A stretch of 50,533 nucleotides of DNA from Coemansia sp. RSA 1804 (Eukaryota; Kickxellomycota; Kickxellomycetes; Kickxellales; Kickxellaceae): positions 1 through 50,533 of the forward strand of contig JANBTH010000035.1 of NCBI GenBank assembly GCA_027578815.1, written 5' to 3'. Below are positions 21,830 to 32,467 of the stretch, piece after piece. Each line of letters begins with the position of its first letter. Positions within the stretch are counted from its first letter, which is position 1. Under the pieces are notes generated by a model, which was given only the letters and a program-made list of their open reading frames with translations, ran no database searches and had not been told where the DNA came from. Both the position numbers and the translations under genes were made by a program.

Positions 21830-22198
21830 ATGTCTGGCAGGTTATCGCCATTTCAAACACTACCGTGGAGGATTATAGACATTATAGCCGCATACGTTGT
21901 TGCAGAACAGAGGCAGCGGTCAGGATGCTTGCTGTCTAACCCAACGCATGGAACGGACGAAAATCCATACAAGACGCTGATGCAAACGTGCCATGAGTGG
22001 CGGATGGCGCTGATGCCGTATGCGCTGAAACTTGCGCCCGAAGCAGGACAAAACACACATTACTCTATTGAGCATGATGATGTTAGTGGGCTTGAAAACA
22101 CACCTCTTGCCAGTGAGATTCTGCCAGCATCCAGAACAAAACCGCCCAGGTTCCTCAGAATGGAGCCACTTGGACCCAACGGCCTGTTTAAGCTGTAA
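21830..22198 (+). CDS. Short F-box-like protein (truncated member of a Kickxellales family)
   Basis: A 122-residue product starting MSGRLSPFQTLPWRIIDIIA. The SPFQxLPxxIIxxI opening with a following YVV and a later MQTCHEWRMALMPY stretch resembles the F-box-like N-terminus of large protein families I recall from Coemansia, which are several hundred residues long. Such N-termini usually recruit Skp1 for ubiquitin ligation. Here only the N-terminal part and a short polar tail remain, so it is either a truncated relic or a dominant short form. It lies convergent with the GST kappa gene, about 100 bp apart. Confidence 0.5.
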   Translation: MSGRLSPFQTLPWRIIDIIAAYVVAEQRQRSGCLLSNPTHGTDENPYKTLMQTCHEWRMALMPYALKLAPEAGQNTHYSIEHDDVSGLENTPLASEILPASRTKPPRFLRMEPLGPNGLFKL

Positions 22199-22297
22199 AA
22201 AAAACTAATCCACTCCACATAAAAATTCTGTTCTTTCAACATTGTATGTTTAATAAATCCACATATTCATCAATAAATAAAATAAGGATACATTTGC

Positions 22298-22966
22298 TCA
22301 TAATTTAGAACTAGCAAACAGTTGCTTCATTGGCAGGAATTCTTCGCCCAGATGGATGGCAATATGCTCAAACCTGTCGGAGCCAAAGTACATCTGCGGA
22401 CGTTCGGAGGGGCCGTTCTTGTAGACCAGGATGGTCGGGGCGCCAAAGGCACGCATTTCCTCAAGGCTCCGGGTATTCTGGACAACAGCATCGAGGGTAT
22501 TGGACTCTGCCTGCGCAGCATCAACAATCGTGTCGGAATCAACCGGGGAGGAGAGCCCCCTAAGAGCCTCCTTTACGTTGTCGATGGATTCCGGGGCCTT
22601 GCGGTCAAAATACTCTATTCTCCAGAGTCTCCGCATCGCCTGCCGCATCAGCTGGTTATCGTTCTGCGGATACTTCGTCTTTAGGTACTGCAGGGTGCGT
22701 AGAGCAACGGTTGGATCGTATGGGTACTTTGGCGGCATCCCCTTGAATGGGATTTTGGTCACGCCGGTTGTGCGACGAACATCGGCGAATAGGTAGGGAA
22801 GCTTGTTGGGACTGAATGTGTTCTTGGCCCGCGCCATCACTTTATCCAGATAGAATGGCCGGTAGTCTACCTTGACGTTCCAGAGCTCTCTGTACTTTTC
22901 CATAAACTCAAACCCAATGTAACTGAAGACCGACGCACAGTCAAAGTAGAAAACGATTTCTGCCAT
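22298..22966 (-). CDS. GSTK1: Glutathione S-transferase kappa (DsbA-like), peroxisomal
   Basis: A 222-residue DsbA-like thioredoxin-fold protein, the usual length for GST kappa/2-hydroxychromene-2-carboxylate isomerase. FYFDCASVFSYIGFE at 6-20 aligns with the family string around the glutathione-activating Ser (here Ser12). The cis-proline loop is AFGAPTI (173-179) and the conserved FGSDR is at 194-198. The last three residues are SKL, the canonical PTS1, so it should be imported into peroxisomes, as GSTK1 of animals is by a variant tail. It likely conjugates or reduces reactive lipid products with glutathione. It has no intron and starts at the first ATG. Confidence 0.88.
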   Translation of the reverse strand: MAEIVFYFDCASVFSYIGFEFMEKYRELWNVKVDYRPFYLDKVMARAKNTFSPNKLPYLFADVRRTTGVTKIPFKGMPPKYPYDPTVALRTLQYLKTKYPQNDNQLMRQAMRRLWRIEYFDRKAPESIDNVKEALRGLSSPVDSDTIVDAAQAESNTLDAVVQNTRSLEEMRAFGAPTILVYKNGPSERPQMYFGSDRFEHIAIHLGEEFLPMKQLFASSKL

Positions 22967-23502
22967 GCTTTTATTTGTCTAGGTGTTGTTGTAATAAAAA
23001 AGAGTAAGAATAAAAGTAAAAAGGAATATCGAAAAAGATAACAGAAGAAAGATGAAAATAAAAGCAATGGATCATTGAGGGTGGGGCAATGTTTTTTATT
23101 TCATCTGCCAAGGAAAGTAGCATGTGACATGGATCTAAAATGAAAAAAACATAGTAAGAAATGCGGACCAAAAATGCTCCGTATTCTCCGATAAAGTGAG
23201 GGAGAGTTTATTCTGGCAGACGCAGCAAGTATTGCACATGTCATGTTTGGTAGTGTTACCGTCGAGATAAATTGGCATTCTCCTAGACATGCTGACCCAT
23301 CCAAGTAGCCTATATGTCCCAGCTCATGATTGTATCACGTACAAATATATTCGAACACAACAACATGGCAAGAAAACGTGTAGTAGTAAAAGAGAAAGGC
23401 GAGAGAGAGAGACAAAGTACAGAGAGGGGCGGACTGACAAAAAAAAAAAGAAATAAGATCGAGAGAAAGAGGAAGAACAATGGAACAGAAAGATTGGAGT
23501 GT
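22967..23502. other. Intergenic region, no gene seen
   Basis: T-rich DNA holding the GST kappa promoter and the 3' end of protein B; both genes are on the minus strand. No coding region is recognised. Confidence 0.5.
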
Positions 23503-26500
23503 TCACTTCTTGCTAAAGTACAGAGAGCTAGCGATGGCACTGCCAGCCTTAAGCGACCACAACGACCTGGCCTTGCTCAAGGATGGGATGTTGGAGATCC
23601 CGAGATTGGAGGAACGAACCTTTGCAGAAGCAGAAGCAGTGGCAGTGGCGGAGGCGGAGGCAGAGGCAGAAGACGGTGGAGGCGGCATCGGAATGGCAGA
23701 AACAGCGGAAACGGGTTTTGACGAGTTCTTCTTGGATCTAGAGAAGAGACCGGTAGGCATAGCAAAGCGGCCAGCGCCAAAGCTCCTGCGGCGCGGGGCG
23801 TCTGCAGAGATATCGGGACTATTGAGCGGAGACATGCGCGACACGCCGCCTGAGGCGTCCTGCGTTGTCGTTGAGGTAGAGTCGCGCGCCAGCAGAGACT
23901 GGCGAGGAGAGAGAGATTGAGAGAGGCGCGGAGACAGCGGCAGAGTCTGCTGAGGCGGAGACTGGGACTGAGGATGTGGAGGCGGAGGCGGCGAAGGAGA
24001 GTGAGGTGGAGGCGACGGAAGCAAAGCATGCGTGGGCTTGGCACCAGACTCCATCGACTCCATCGACTCGACCAGCGAGCCCACAAGCGCATGCGCCAGC
24101 GACCGCGGCTGCTGCGATAGATGCTGCTGCTGCTGGGCTTTGATGTTGCGCTTGAGCATCGGCGTCATCGCGCGCTCAATAAGCCGCGGATCAATGGTGC
24201 GCGGCACCAGATCAGGCGTGTGCACGGGCCGCAGCGTCAGGAACTCGCTGTCGGAGTCCGAGGCGCCCGAAGAGAACGCAGCAGACGCAGCAGCAGCGGC
24301 AGCGGCAGCCGCCACACGCCGGCCCTGGTTGACAGTTACCCGGCGCGCTAATGACGGCAAGCTGCTGCTGCTGCTGATACTGTCGTCGTGGTCGGCGCCA
24401 ACCGGGCGGAGCCGGCCCGACGACGGCAGGCGGCGGATGGCGGGCATCGAGGCGTGGATCTGCGATGCGCTGGCGTTGCGGATGATCGGGATGCGCGTGG
24501 AGCCCAAAGCAGAAGCAGAGGCAGAAGCCGAGGACCCTGCAGCAGCAGCAGACCCTGCCGAAAAACTGACCGACGCACGCATGCCGCGCGCAGTCCTGAC
24601 GGACGCAAACACGTCGGAGTTGAGGCTGCGCACGGGCGTCAGCGCCAGCGGAGACACGTCTCCGCCCGGCGACGCCGACTCGCCGCGCGCCGACTCGAGC
24701 CGATGGTGCTGGCGACTCAGCGCCGCCGACAGCGCGGCCGGAGGGCTTGCACGGAGCGGGGTGGTGGCCTCGGACTCCGACAGACTCGACAGCCGCTGCG
24801 AGTTGCGCGGCGACAGGCTGAGAACCGACGTGCGCGGCGTTGCCAGACTGTACCGCAGCGACTGGCTGTAGTAGTTGCCGCTGAATCTGCTGCTGCTGCT
24901 ACCGTTGGGTGCGCGAGCGTGGATGTTCTCGGCAAACGACAGCGGAAGCGACGATCTGGGCGGACGCAGCCGCGACGCAGCCGGCGGCGCTGTACCAAAC
25001 CCATTGCTGCTGCTGTTGCTATTGCTGTTTCCAAGCACGGCGTTGGCCTGCGATATCAGTGCCTGCACCTCGCTGCGGCGCCGACTGACCGACGGGCGCG
25101 GAACAAGCGAGCGCGGCGTTGCCGGCGAAGGCAGCGCCGACGACGACGGCGTGGTGGTGCGGCGCAGACTGGAGGACCGCGCGGCATGGAGCTGCGCTGT
25201 GTGGAGATACGTTGTTGTATCGCAGCCCGCACTACTAATGCTGCTGCCGATGCCGCTGCCGCTGCTCATGCGCAGCGAGCGCTGGATGTCAAGCGACGGC
25301 GGCGTTGACAGTCGCTGGCGCATCCCGTTCCACGGCCGCCGAATTCCGCTGCCGTCGGCGGCGATAGCGGCGCCCAGCGGGATGCGTGTGGCCGGAACGA
25401 TGCCTGCGTCGCTGCGTCGGCCAGCCAGCCGCATACTGGCTAGCGGCAGACGGCTGCCAGAGTTGGAACCAGCGCTTGGGGCAGGAGCCTTTGGCTGCTG
25501 AGGCTGTTGTTGTTGCTGCTGGCTGTCGCCTTCGTCGCAGCGGGCGTCGTCGCCCACGATGCGGCGGAACCGCGAGAACACGCGCGGCAGATGCAGCGCA
25601 ACCATGGCCTCGATATCCACGCAGGCAGCCCGCTTGTCCGCAGACGATAGCGGCGGCGGATTCGCGCTAGCTACAACAGATACAGCCAGCAGATCTGTCC
25701 AGCGCTTTCTGCTGCTGCTGCTGCTGTCTTGATTGTCCTGGGCGCCGCTGCTTGTTGTTCCCGCTTCACAATGGCACGATGGCTGGCGCATCCCCGTAGC
25801 CTTTCCTTCGTCCATCAATGGCGTCTTGTTGCCTCCCATTGTCCCATCCGCCGCCGCTGTTGGCCCCAGAAGCAGCGCCCTACGCATTGCGCGGCTTACA
25901 TGCAGCAGCCGCCGCTGTCCATCGCGCAACTCCAGGCCTGCGCCGCCGCGCATAACGCTGTTGGCTTCTTTGGCATCTGGCTGCGATTTGCCATCCATTG
26001 CGCGGAGCACTGCGTGTGGGCGCTGCCGCCGACACTTGCCGCACCTTTTGGAAAGCGGCGACTCGAACAGTCCGCGAATGTCCAGCCGGTACATGTGTCC
26101 GTCGGATTCTTCTACTGCTGGTATTGCTGGCAACTGCTCCCGCTGCTGCTTGTCGCTTCCGTCCGGCCGATCAGCAAGCGGCATCTCCGGCTCCGGCACG
26201 CCGTCGACTATCGATGTGCGTGTCCTGCTGCGAGTCCTGGCGCCAGATGGCGTCAGCTCCAAAGTCTGCGCAGATACACCGCACCACGTGGCTCTCTGGC
26301 GACCCGTCAGGGACATCTGCTCAATCTGGGCACGGCCGGCAGTACCATTATCCTCTTCCATGATGAACGGAGGAGGCATCTCGGACGACAGCATCTCCGC
26401 ATCCAGAAGCGTGGGCCCTGGACTGGCGGCAGCCCTGGTTGCTCCAGCGCTGCTACCGCTGCTGCTGTTCCGGCCCAATGGTTCTCCGGGCTCGATGGTC

Positions 26501-28038
26501 TGCAGCTGGTCGCGGTGCTGCTTGGTAAGCGATACCTCGTCGGTGTTCCTCCGTGAGGATGCTGGAGTCTCTGGCGCCACTATCATCCCGCTCACATCCA
26601 GCGATGCCAGGTTCTTTCCCAGCAACCCGCTTAGTCCGGTGCTGGGACGCCGACTTTGCGCTCTACCCGTCTGCTCTGCATTTCCTGCTACTGCTCCGGC
26701 CTCCTGGTCGGCTGCCATTACTGCGCTAAACCGCTGCTGCTTCTGCTTCTGCTGCTGCTGTTTTCTGTTCTGGCCAACTGCAGTAGAGGCCAGCGGCTCT
26801 TTTGCCTGTGCGCGAGTGTCTAACAACAGCAGTGGTGGCTCTGGCCCGTTTATCAACGTGGTTTGGCGAAGCGTGTCTATTGTCGGTGTAGCAGAGTCCA
26901 CCGAGTCCATCGATGACGAGAGCGAGAGACTGGGAGAGCTGGGCGGAGGAGATAATGGTCTCCCGTCGCCTCGCCCTTCCTCTTCATCTTCTTCATCTGT
27001 CCGTGTGTGTGGCGGCACTGGCAGCGAGTCGGCAAGCGCTGTAAGCGAGGCTACACTGGAGTTGAGGTAGTTGATGTTGCTGCTGCTATCGTTGTTAATG
27101 TTGCTGTTGCTGTTGTTGTTGGGGCGTGAGACCGGCGGCTCTGGAAGCCTGCTAAGCAATGCGTGCAGCATGTTTCCCTCGCCAAACGTGCTAAAAATAC
27201 CCGCTCCACCGCCGCTAACTGTGCTATCCGTTGCCACTGCTGCTGCTGCTGCTGCTGCTGATCTCGCTATATCCTGCTGCCGTATCTGCAGCTGCAAGTG
27301 CTGCTGCTGCTGCTGCTGCTGTTGGGGCTGGTGGTAGTGGTTCTGCCCGACCTGCAAAAAGGGCAGGCCAGCAGCGCTGGCTACCACTCCTCCTGATGCT
27401 GATGCTGACGCAGCCACCATTTGGCTGCCACTGCCATTGTTGCAGCCCATCGCCAGCCCCCCGCCAAAAGCACCAACGTTGCCGCTGCTGCCGCTTTTGA
27501 CGCACGGAAGCGATGCAGATATCGAGAACGGGTGGAAATCAGACAGACTCTCGCCCATATCGGCAGGCATCGACATGCGGATACCCTGCGACACCAGCAG
27601 CGCTGCCGCCGAAGCTGCAGCCGCAGCCGCTGCCACGGCCGTTGCCGACGATGCTGACGTAGCCATCAGCGTATTACTGGGTCTCCCAGCTCCCAGCAGC
27701 AGCCCCGACGCACTATACGAAAACCCCTGGTCCCGATAAATCGCTCCCGACGTAGGGCTGTACGGGAACTCATCAGCACCCATATCTGCCCCTGCTCCGA
27801 TCAGCGCAAACGCCTCGCCATCGTCCATTGCCACCGAGTATGCGTCGGATCCCATGTATCGCCGCCGAAGAATCGTTGATGAATGAAAGCTCCTCGGCAA
27901 CGTGGCCGATTGTTTTGTGCATATCCGCCATACATCGTCGCCAATCCCTCCTGTGTTGTTGGTGGTAGCGGTGGTCTTGGTCAGCCAGCTTTCAATGTCT
28001 GTACTTGTTTTACAGCTGCTGTTTGTTTCAGACAGCAT
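23503..28038 (-). CDS. Large disordered protein B, paralogue of protein A
   Basis: An uninterrupted ORF of 1511 residues from the first in-frame ATG at 28038. It is rich in Ser, Ala, Gln, Arg and Pro and probably disordered for most of its length. Ordered patches match protein A in the same order: YRLDIRGLFESPL (650-662) and VDIEAMVALHLPRVF (807-821). The first patch is followed by a Cys-rich basic stretch (KRCGKCRRQRP, about 664-674) that may bind metal. The C-terminal third is Ser/Arg-rich with many SP and RxxS sites, suggesting heavy phosphorylation. Role unknown. Whether the extreme N-terminus is right is uncertain because no homologue can be consulted. Confidence 0.72.
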   Translation of the reverse strand: MLSETNSSCKTSTDIESWLTKTTATTNNTGGIGDDVWRICTKQSATLPRSFHSSTILRRRYMGSDAYSVAMDDGEAFALIGAGADMGADEFPYSPTSGAIYRDQGFSYSASGLLLGAGRPSNTLMATSASSATAVAAAAAAASAAALLVSQGIRMSMPADMGESLSDFHPFSISASLPCVKSGSSGNVGAFGGGLAMGCNNGSGSQMVAASASASGGVVASAAGLPFLQVGQNHYHQPQQQQQQQQHLQLQIRQQDIARSAAAAAAAVATDSTVSGGGAGIFSTFGEGNMLHALLSRLPEPPVSRPNNNSNSNINNDSSSNINYLNSSVASLTALADSLPVPPHTRTDEEDEEEGRGDGRPLSPPPSSPSLSLSSSMDSVDSATPTIDTLRQTTLINGPEPPLLLLDTRAQAKEPLASTAVGQNRKQQQQKQKQQRFSAVMAADQEAGAVAGNAEQTGRAQSRRPSTGLSGLLGKNLASLDVSGMIVAPETPASSRRNTDEVSLTKQHRDQLQTIEPGEPLGRNSSSGSSAGATRAAASPGPTLLDAEMLSSEMPPPFIMEEDNGTAGRAQIEQMSLTGRQRATWCGVSAQTLELTPSGARTRSRTRTSIVDGVPEPEMPLADRPDGSDKQQREQLPAIPAVEESDGHMYRLDIRGLFESPLSKRCGKCRRQRPHAVLRAMDGKSQPDAKEANSVMRGGAGLELRDGQRRLLHVSRAMRRALLLGPTAAADGTMGGNKTPLMDEGKATGMRQPSCHCEAGTTSSGAQDNQDSSSSSRKRWTDLLAVSVVASANPPPLSSADKRAACVDIEAMVALHLPRVFSRFRRIVGDDARCDEGDSQQQQQQPQQPKAPAPSAGSNSGSRLPLASMRLAGRRSDAGIVPATRIPLGAAIAADGSGIRRPWNGMRQRLSTPPSLDIQRSLRMSSGSGIGSSISSAGCDTTTYLHTAQLHAARSSSLRRTTTPSSSALPSPATPRSLVPRPSVSRRRSEVQALISQANAVLGNSNSNSSSNGFGTAPPAASRLRPPRSSLPLSFAENIHARAPNGSSSSRFSGNYYSQSLRYSLATPRTSVLSLSPRNSQRLSSLSESEATTPLRASPPAALSAALSRQHHRLESARGESASPGGDVSPLALTPVRSLNSDVFASVRTARGMRASVSFSAGSAAAAGSSASASASALGSTRIPIIRNASASQIHASMPAIRRLPSSGRLRPVGADHDDSISSSSSLPSLARRVTVNQGRRVAAAAAAAAASAAFSSGASDSDSEFLTLRPVHTPDLVPRTIDPRLIERAMTPMLKRNIKAQQQQHLSQQPRSLAHALVGSLVESMESMESGAKPTHALLPSPPPHSPSPPPPPHPQSQSPPQQTLPLSPRLSQSLSPRQSLLARDSTSTTTQDASGGVSRMSPLNSPDISADAPRRRSFGAGRFAMPTGLFSRSKKNSSKPVSAVSAIPMPPPPSSASASASATATASASAKVRSSNLGISNIPSLSKARSLWSLKAGSAIASSLYFSKK

Positions 28039-30559
28039 CTGTTTTGTGTGTGTAATCTTTTTCTCCTGTAATGATCGCAAGGCTAGATAATTGGCGCTAT
28101 GACAAGGTCACCTGTATGTGCGTGCGCTTTTTGTTGTTTTTGTTGTTGCTTTTGGCGTATAATAGATACAATAATAATAACAATAACAATTCGACAAGGA
28201 AAGTCTCTGGAGGAACAAGAAAAATGAATGTGACCGACAAACTGGTCTGGTTGGCTGGTTTTATACGCTGGTTTTATATACACGCACAATAGGAATAGTA
28301 AGAAAGCCGTCTCCAGTCGACAGCGGGTAAAAATAAATAATTCTATGTAAATACAAGTGTATCGACGAGATATTTAGAGATGGGATATGTATAAAAAAGA
28401 ATTGAATAGATGGTCAGCAGAGTAAAAAAGACAAAGATATACTAGTTACGAGTGAAAAAAAAAAAAGAAATAAGGATATGAAATATTCAACGAGATATAC
28501 CAAAAAACAGTAAAAGAAAAAAGAAGGGAGGAAAAATAGGAACTGTACAATAAGACGTACGAGATAAACAAAAGACCTTCAAACAAGACAAAATAACATT
28601 GACTGGAATCGAAAAAAGGCTTCTCTCTGCTCCCTCCCTCGTTCTCTCTTTCTCTGTTAGTTTTTTTCCTTGCCACATACATTTATTCTCAATCGTTGTT
28701 TTGGGCAACCTCAAATAAAAAATAAATTAGTTTATTTTTATTGAAGATCCTTTTTTTGCTTCTGCCCCTCTCCTCTTCTCCAGAAGCCCTAACAAAAAAC
28801 TTGTGTTCCTCCACTTTTTTTCTCAATCTCCCATTATAGAATTATATAAAAAAGATCTTGTTCACAAAACAAACCCGCCAACCTTTTTTATTTTGTCAAT
28901 TTCCATTTCCATTTTCTTCTTCTCTCCGCATACCTTGCTATTAAGAGCAATCTAATGTCGGAGGAACACATCTGGACCATTTTGTTCCTCTTCCGAGACC
29001 AAACATCTTTTGCCGTGTTTGGATTTTCATTGCAGAGTGAAAATAAGAAAAAAGTAGGTGGACGGGAGAGAATAAAATGTTGGAATGACGCGGGATTCAA
29101 GACCCTTGTTTTTTGTTGTTCTTCATAACATGTTTTTCCATGTTTATATTTCTGTGTTGTTGTTTCTTCTCGCTGCCTCTCTTTTGAATGTGTTTATATT
29201 GTTTTCAACAGCCTCGCCGATTGGTTGGAAAACGGTTTTATGCGGGCTGGATTTTGTTGTTTGTCTTCTTCATGCACCTTTTTTTGTTTCTTCTCTTTCG
29301 TGGTCTGGCAAAATGCCGTCTTTTGGCTTCTCAATGCACCAAGTGCTTCTCTCACTTTTTGTTCTTTTTCCGACTCTTAACAACCTGTTGTTTGTGGAAT
29401 GTTCCTGGCTTCTTGGTTTCTTTCGTGTATCCTAATCCAGGTTCTTTTTCCCAACTCTTTGGCTGTAGTTCAAATGTAAAAGTATAGGAATCTAACAATA
29501 AACATCAGATCATATACCTCCTGCTACTAAGCCACCGGCTCCAGTTTTTTTTTCGCAAATTCTATCTTTTTGAGGATCTCTGTCTCTTTTTTTGCATGTG
29601 ATTGGGGAAGAAGGCGAAGAAGAAAAGGAAGAATTGGGGGGAGTGGTTCACGTCATACTCGGTACGGTATCACATTCTCCTCCTCATTCCGATCATTTTT
29701 TGTTCCCAATGTCAATGAGACAAGAACCAAAAAACAAATATATGGCAAAAAAATCAACCTGCAAAACACGTAAATCTCGACCATTTCCTTCTCTCAGACA
29801 ACCAAGCAATTTTGCTCTTCCGATCCGTTTGACCACTTTTTTCACTCCTCCTCTTCGTCGATCTGGTGCTCTTTCCTTCTAATTCCATTTACCTTTCCCC
29901 CCTATTGCGAAATGAATTCCTTCACAGTGTGAATACCTTTTTTTCTCTTGTTTCGGCCGATCATTGTTGTTCTTTTTATGTGCACTCCGATGCAAGACAC
30001 ACATTGCATTTGCATTTTGCCTGGATTGGCATAGTGATAACAGCAACACGCTACACAATCGGTTTCCGTGTTGATTGGTTCATAAACCCTGCTACTCTCT
30101 GTATACAATCGAAAAGTACATGATACTTTTGAAGCGAAATTAAAAGGTGACACCGTTGTTGTGTTTTTGATGGGCAATTCTAGCTGTGAAAAGAGAACCG
30201 ATCATCCAAAGATCTGGGTCAATAACAAATGACAAATGCATGGCACTCATTGCTTGGCTCTCTGACTAGCAGACAAAGAATGGCCAACAGAAAACATGTT
30301 TCAATGTGAAAACAAGCCAGAGAGAACACGCGGCTGGTCACATATTCGACCATTGAATTCCATTTTTTGTAAAAATCCAATGAATATCTATTATTGTTTG
30401 ACACAGAACACATTTCTGGTGCGAGAACTGACAGATATGTAAGCCTCGAGCTAGATTCACACTTATAAAGGGCTTCTACGCTATATTTTTGCGAGCTTTA
30501 AAGCATTTTCCTATCCTAGCTTCTAGTATCTTTACTCAACCTTGTTCAGCTCATACTCA
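28039..30559. other. Long intergenic region, no gene seen
   Basis: About 2.5 kb upstream of protein B. It has pyrimidine tracts, a run of AATAAC units near 28169-28190, and several Phe-rich ORFs (such as 29085-29435) that follow T-rich DNA on one strand and have no domain. No tRNA or rRNA is recognised. A TATAAAG near 30464 might drive an unrecognised transcript. Confidence 0.45.
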
Positions 30560-30919
30560 AGAACAGCAATTCTGCCATACACATTGTGGCTACCAAAGTG
30601 AAATCTATTCAACTAGCCTATCCTTATTTATTAACACAAATGTATACATTTCCTTTAAAAAATCATGTTGCTACATTTCTAGAAAAACATAAGAATAAGA
30701 GAACCTGAATGTGGTCAAATTGGAAAATAAAAAGGTAAACTTAAAAAGTTTATATTATTTGGGTACATCCTTTTAGCTTCTTTTACTTTGCTTTCTGTAA
30801 TATTTTCTCCGCTCTTGAGCCTAAACCACCTGAAGGTTGGTCACAACCGCAACCCTTAGCCATTATTTTTATACTAATTCATCAATACATAAGGTTAATA
30901 ATTCTTAACGGATTATCCC

Positions 30920-31156
30920 TCATACCTTAGGTGTGTAATTCTTTTTTTTCATTCTTTTTCCATAAGCTGTTTTACTATAATATTTTGGATTGATACCTTT
31001 AGGTGTGGTTAGGTCACCTTCCGAGTCATCAGGTTCAGATTGGCTCTGCTCTTGAGGCTGTGCTTGACTTGAGGCATTCTCAGCATTTCCTGAAGCAGTG
31101 CCTGCACCTTTGAATACAACCGTTTTATCTCCTGAAGTTACTGTCTTATCTGGCAT
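30920..31156 (-). CDS. Micro-gene B1, 78-residue protein of unknown function
   Basis: Copy 1 of a three-member tandem family. The start is MPDKTVTSGDKTVVFKGAG. Then come the near-invariant NASSQAQPQEQ (about 27-37), an acidic Ser-rich stretch with DDSEGD, and GINPKYY leading into a Lys-rich tail. Family B aligns almost without gaps, which points to protein-level selection. There is no signal peptide or membrane span; the mix of Gly/Ser/Gln, an acid patch and a basic tail suggests a small, largely disordered protein, possibly nucleic-acid binding. The TATA is about 100 bp upstream. No known family recognised. Confidence 0.62.
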   Translation of the reverse strand: MPDKTVTSGDKTVVFKGAGTASGNAENASSQAQPQEQSQSEPDDSEGDLTTPKGINPKYYSKTAYGKRMKKKNYTPKV

Positions 31157-31255
31157 TTTAAGTATTATCTAGTTTAATCTTTTATGTGTAAAAAATACTA
31201 GAATGTTTGGATATGAAATATTTAACATGGCTTGTATCTCTGGCTGTGAGCATCA

Positions 31256-31262
31256 TTTTATA
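31256..31262 (-). promoter_or_regulatory. TATA box, micro-gene B1
   Basis: TATAAAA on the minus strand about 100 bp before the ATG at 31156, in the same place in all three B copies. Confidence 0.55.
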
Positions 31263-31380
31263 TCATAATAAAACAATATTGTCATAAATTTCTTGAAAAT
31301 ACAATTAAAGTGACAAATTACAAGTGGACTTTATGTTTTATAGCTAAATATAGGAAATTATTTTTAATTTATAAAATAAA

Positions 31381-31560
31381 TGTGGTGAACTTTCTGCACC
31401 GAAAGTTCCCTCGGGATCCGCCCCCACTTTCGGTGCAAGCTACCGAAAGACGACTCTTTCAGAGTCTTGAGGGCAGATCCCTTGACTATTAATTGATTTC
31501 CTTAATTAGTACTGATATTATTATACTTTTAATTGATCTCCATAAAGTTGACTGGAATGG
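31381..31560. mobile_element. GC-rich double-hairpin insertion in B unit 1
   Basis: About 180 bp present in B unit 1 but missing from units 2 and 3. Its core has a perfect 12-bp inverted repeat (TGCACCGAAAGT at 31395-31406 and ACTTTCGGTGCA at 31426-31437). Directly after comes a second hairpin, GACTCT-TTC-AGAGTC (31452-31466), and a third ACCGAAAG at 31442-31449. The core is far more GC-rich than its surroundings. The form recalls small mobile hairpin elements such as the double-hairpin elements described from fungal mitochondria, but no terminal repeats or target duplications are evident. The limits are approximate. Confidence 0.45.
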
Positions 31561-32467
31561 TAAATTAATTAGTTAATATAAGGTATGTTTTGGGAGCGTT
31601 TCATTTATTAAAAATAGGGTTATGACTGGCAGTGGATATTTGTCACTGCAAATGAACTCTAGCAACTCTTTTATGAGCGGATATATTGAAAATTGCTATT
31701 TTACATGACTGCATTGTCACAGTCATGTTACATCAATCGTCATGCTTGCAATCTTGGCACATGTTTTGCTGTATTGCAGCTCGTGGTTACATCTGTATTG
31801 TCATGTTATTTGAACGGAGATTAAACTTAAAGAATTTAATTATACTTACAAGCAGACACGGTAGCAGGACGGCAAAATGAGCTTATTGCGGCACCTGCAG
31901 ACTTACTTTCTTTTTTCTCAATGTTTTATTTGTTTTATTTAATAAACAACAAAAATGCTATACAGTAAGTTTTTCTTTCTCTTTCTTAGGTAAGTTTTTT
32001 TCATTTATTCTAATCTTCAGCGTATTTGCTTAACTTAGATTTAAAAACAACTGTTATGTTATCTACGTTGTGACCACCAAAGTAAGAGATATTTAACTAA
32101 CTTATCCATTTTTAACACAAATGAGTACACTTTCTGCTTTTAGAAATATAAGAATAAGAGAACATGTCTGTGATTGAATGCCACATATTTAGGTAGCTGT
32201 ACCTAGTACATGCATTTTGTAATTATGGTCTATGGCATATCTGACTATTTATTATATGCATATGGCTCCAATACTTGATAATTGAATTAAAGAAAAAAGT
32301 TAAGCTAAACTGGTTTATATCATTTGGGTACATCCTTTAAATTTTTTTTATTTTTCTTTTCATAATATTTTTTACATCCTTAAGCCTAAAACATCAAAAG
32401 ACCAATTACAACAGCAACCCTTACTTACCTTTTATTCTAATTTATCAATACAGAAGATTAAACATTC

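Larger units (their letters stand above)
30560..31850 (-). repeat. B-family repeat unit 1
   Basis: First of three diverged direct copies carrying family B micro-genes. Shared landmarks: a CTAAACCACCTGAAGG-like segment and ATTCTTAACGG just beyond the stop codon, the TATA region, and a TGGATATTTGTCACTGCAAATGA segment upstream of the gene. This copy carries an extra block (about 31381-31560) absent from the other two. Confidence 0.8.

Noticed and set aside
29085..29435. ORF of 116 residues with apparent membrane segments
   Set aside because: It is Phe/Leu/Val-rich because the DNA is T-rich; start context is poor and there are no motifs.
31381..31560. Insertion of mitochondrial DNA into the nucleus
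   Set aside because: Only the hairpin form suggests it; no mitochondrial gene fragment is present, so I kept it as an unclassified small element.
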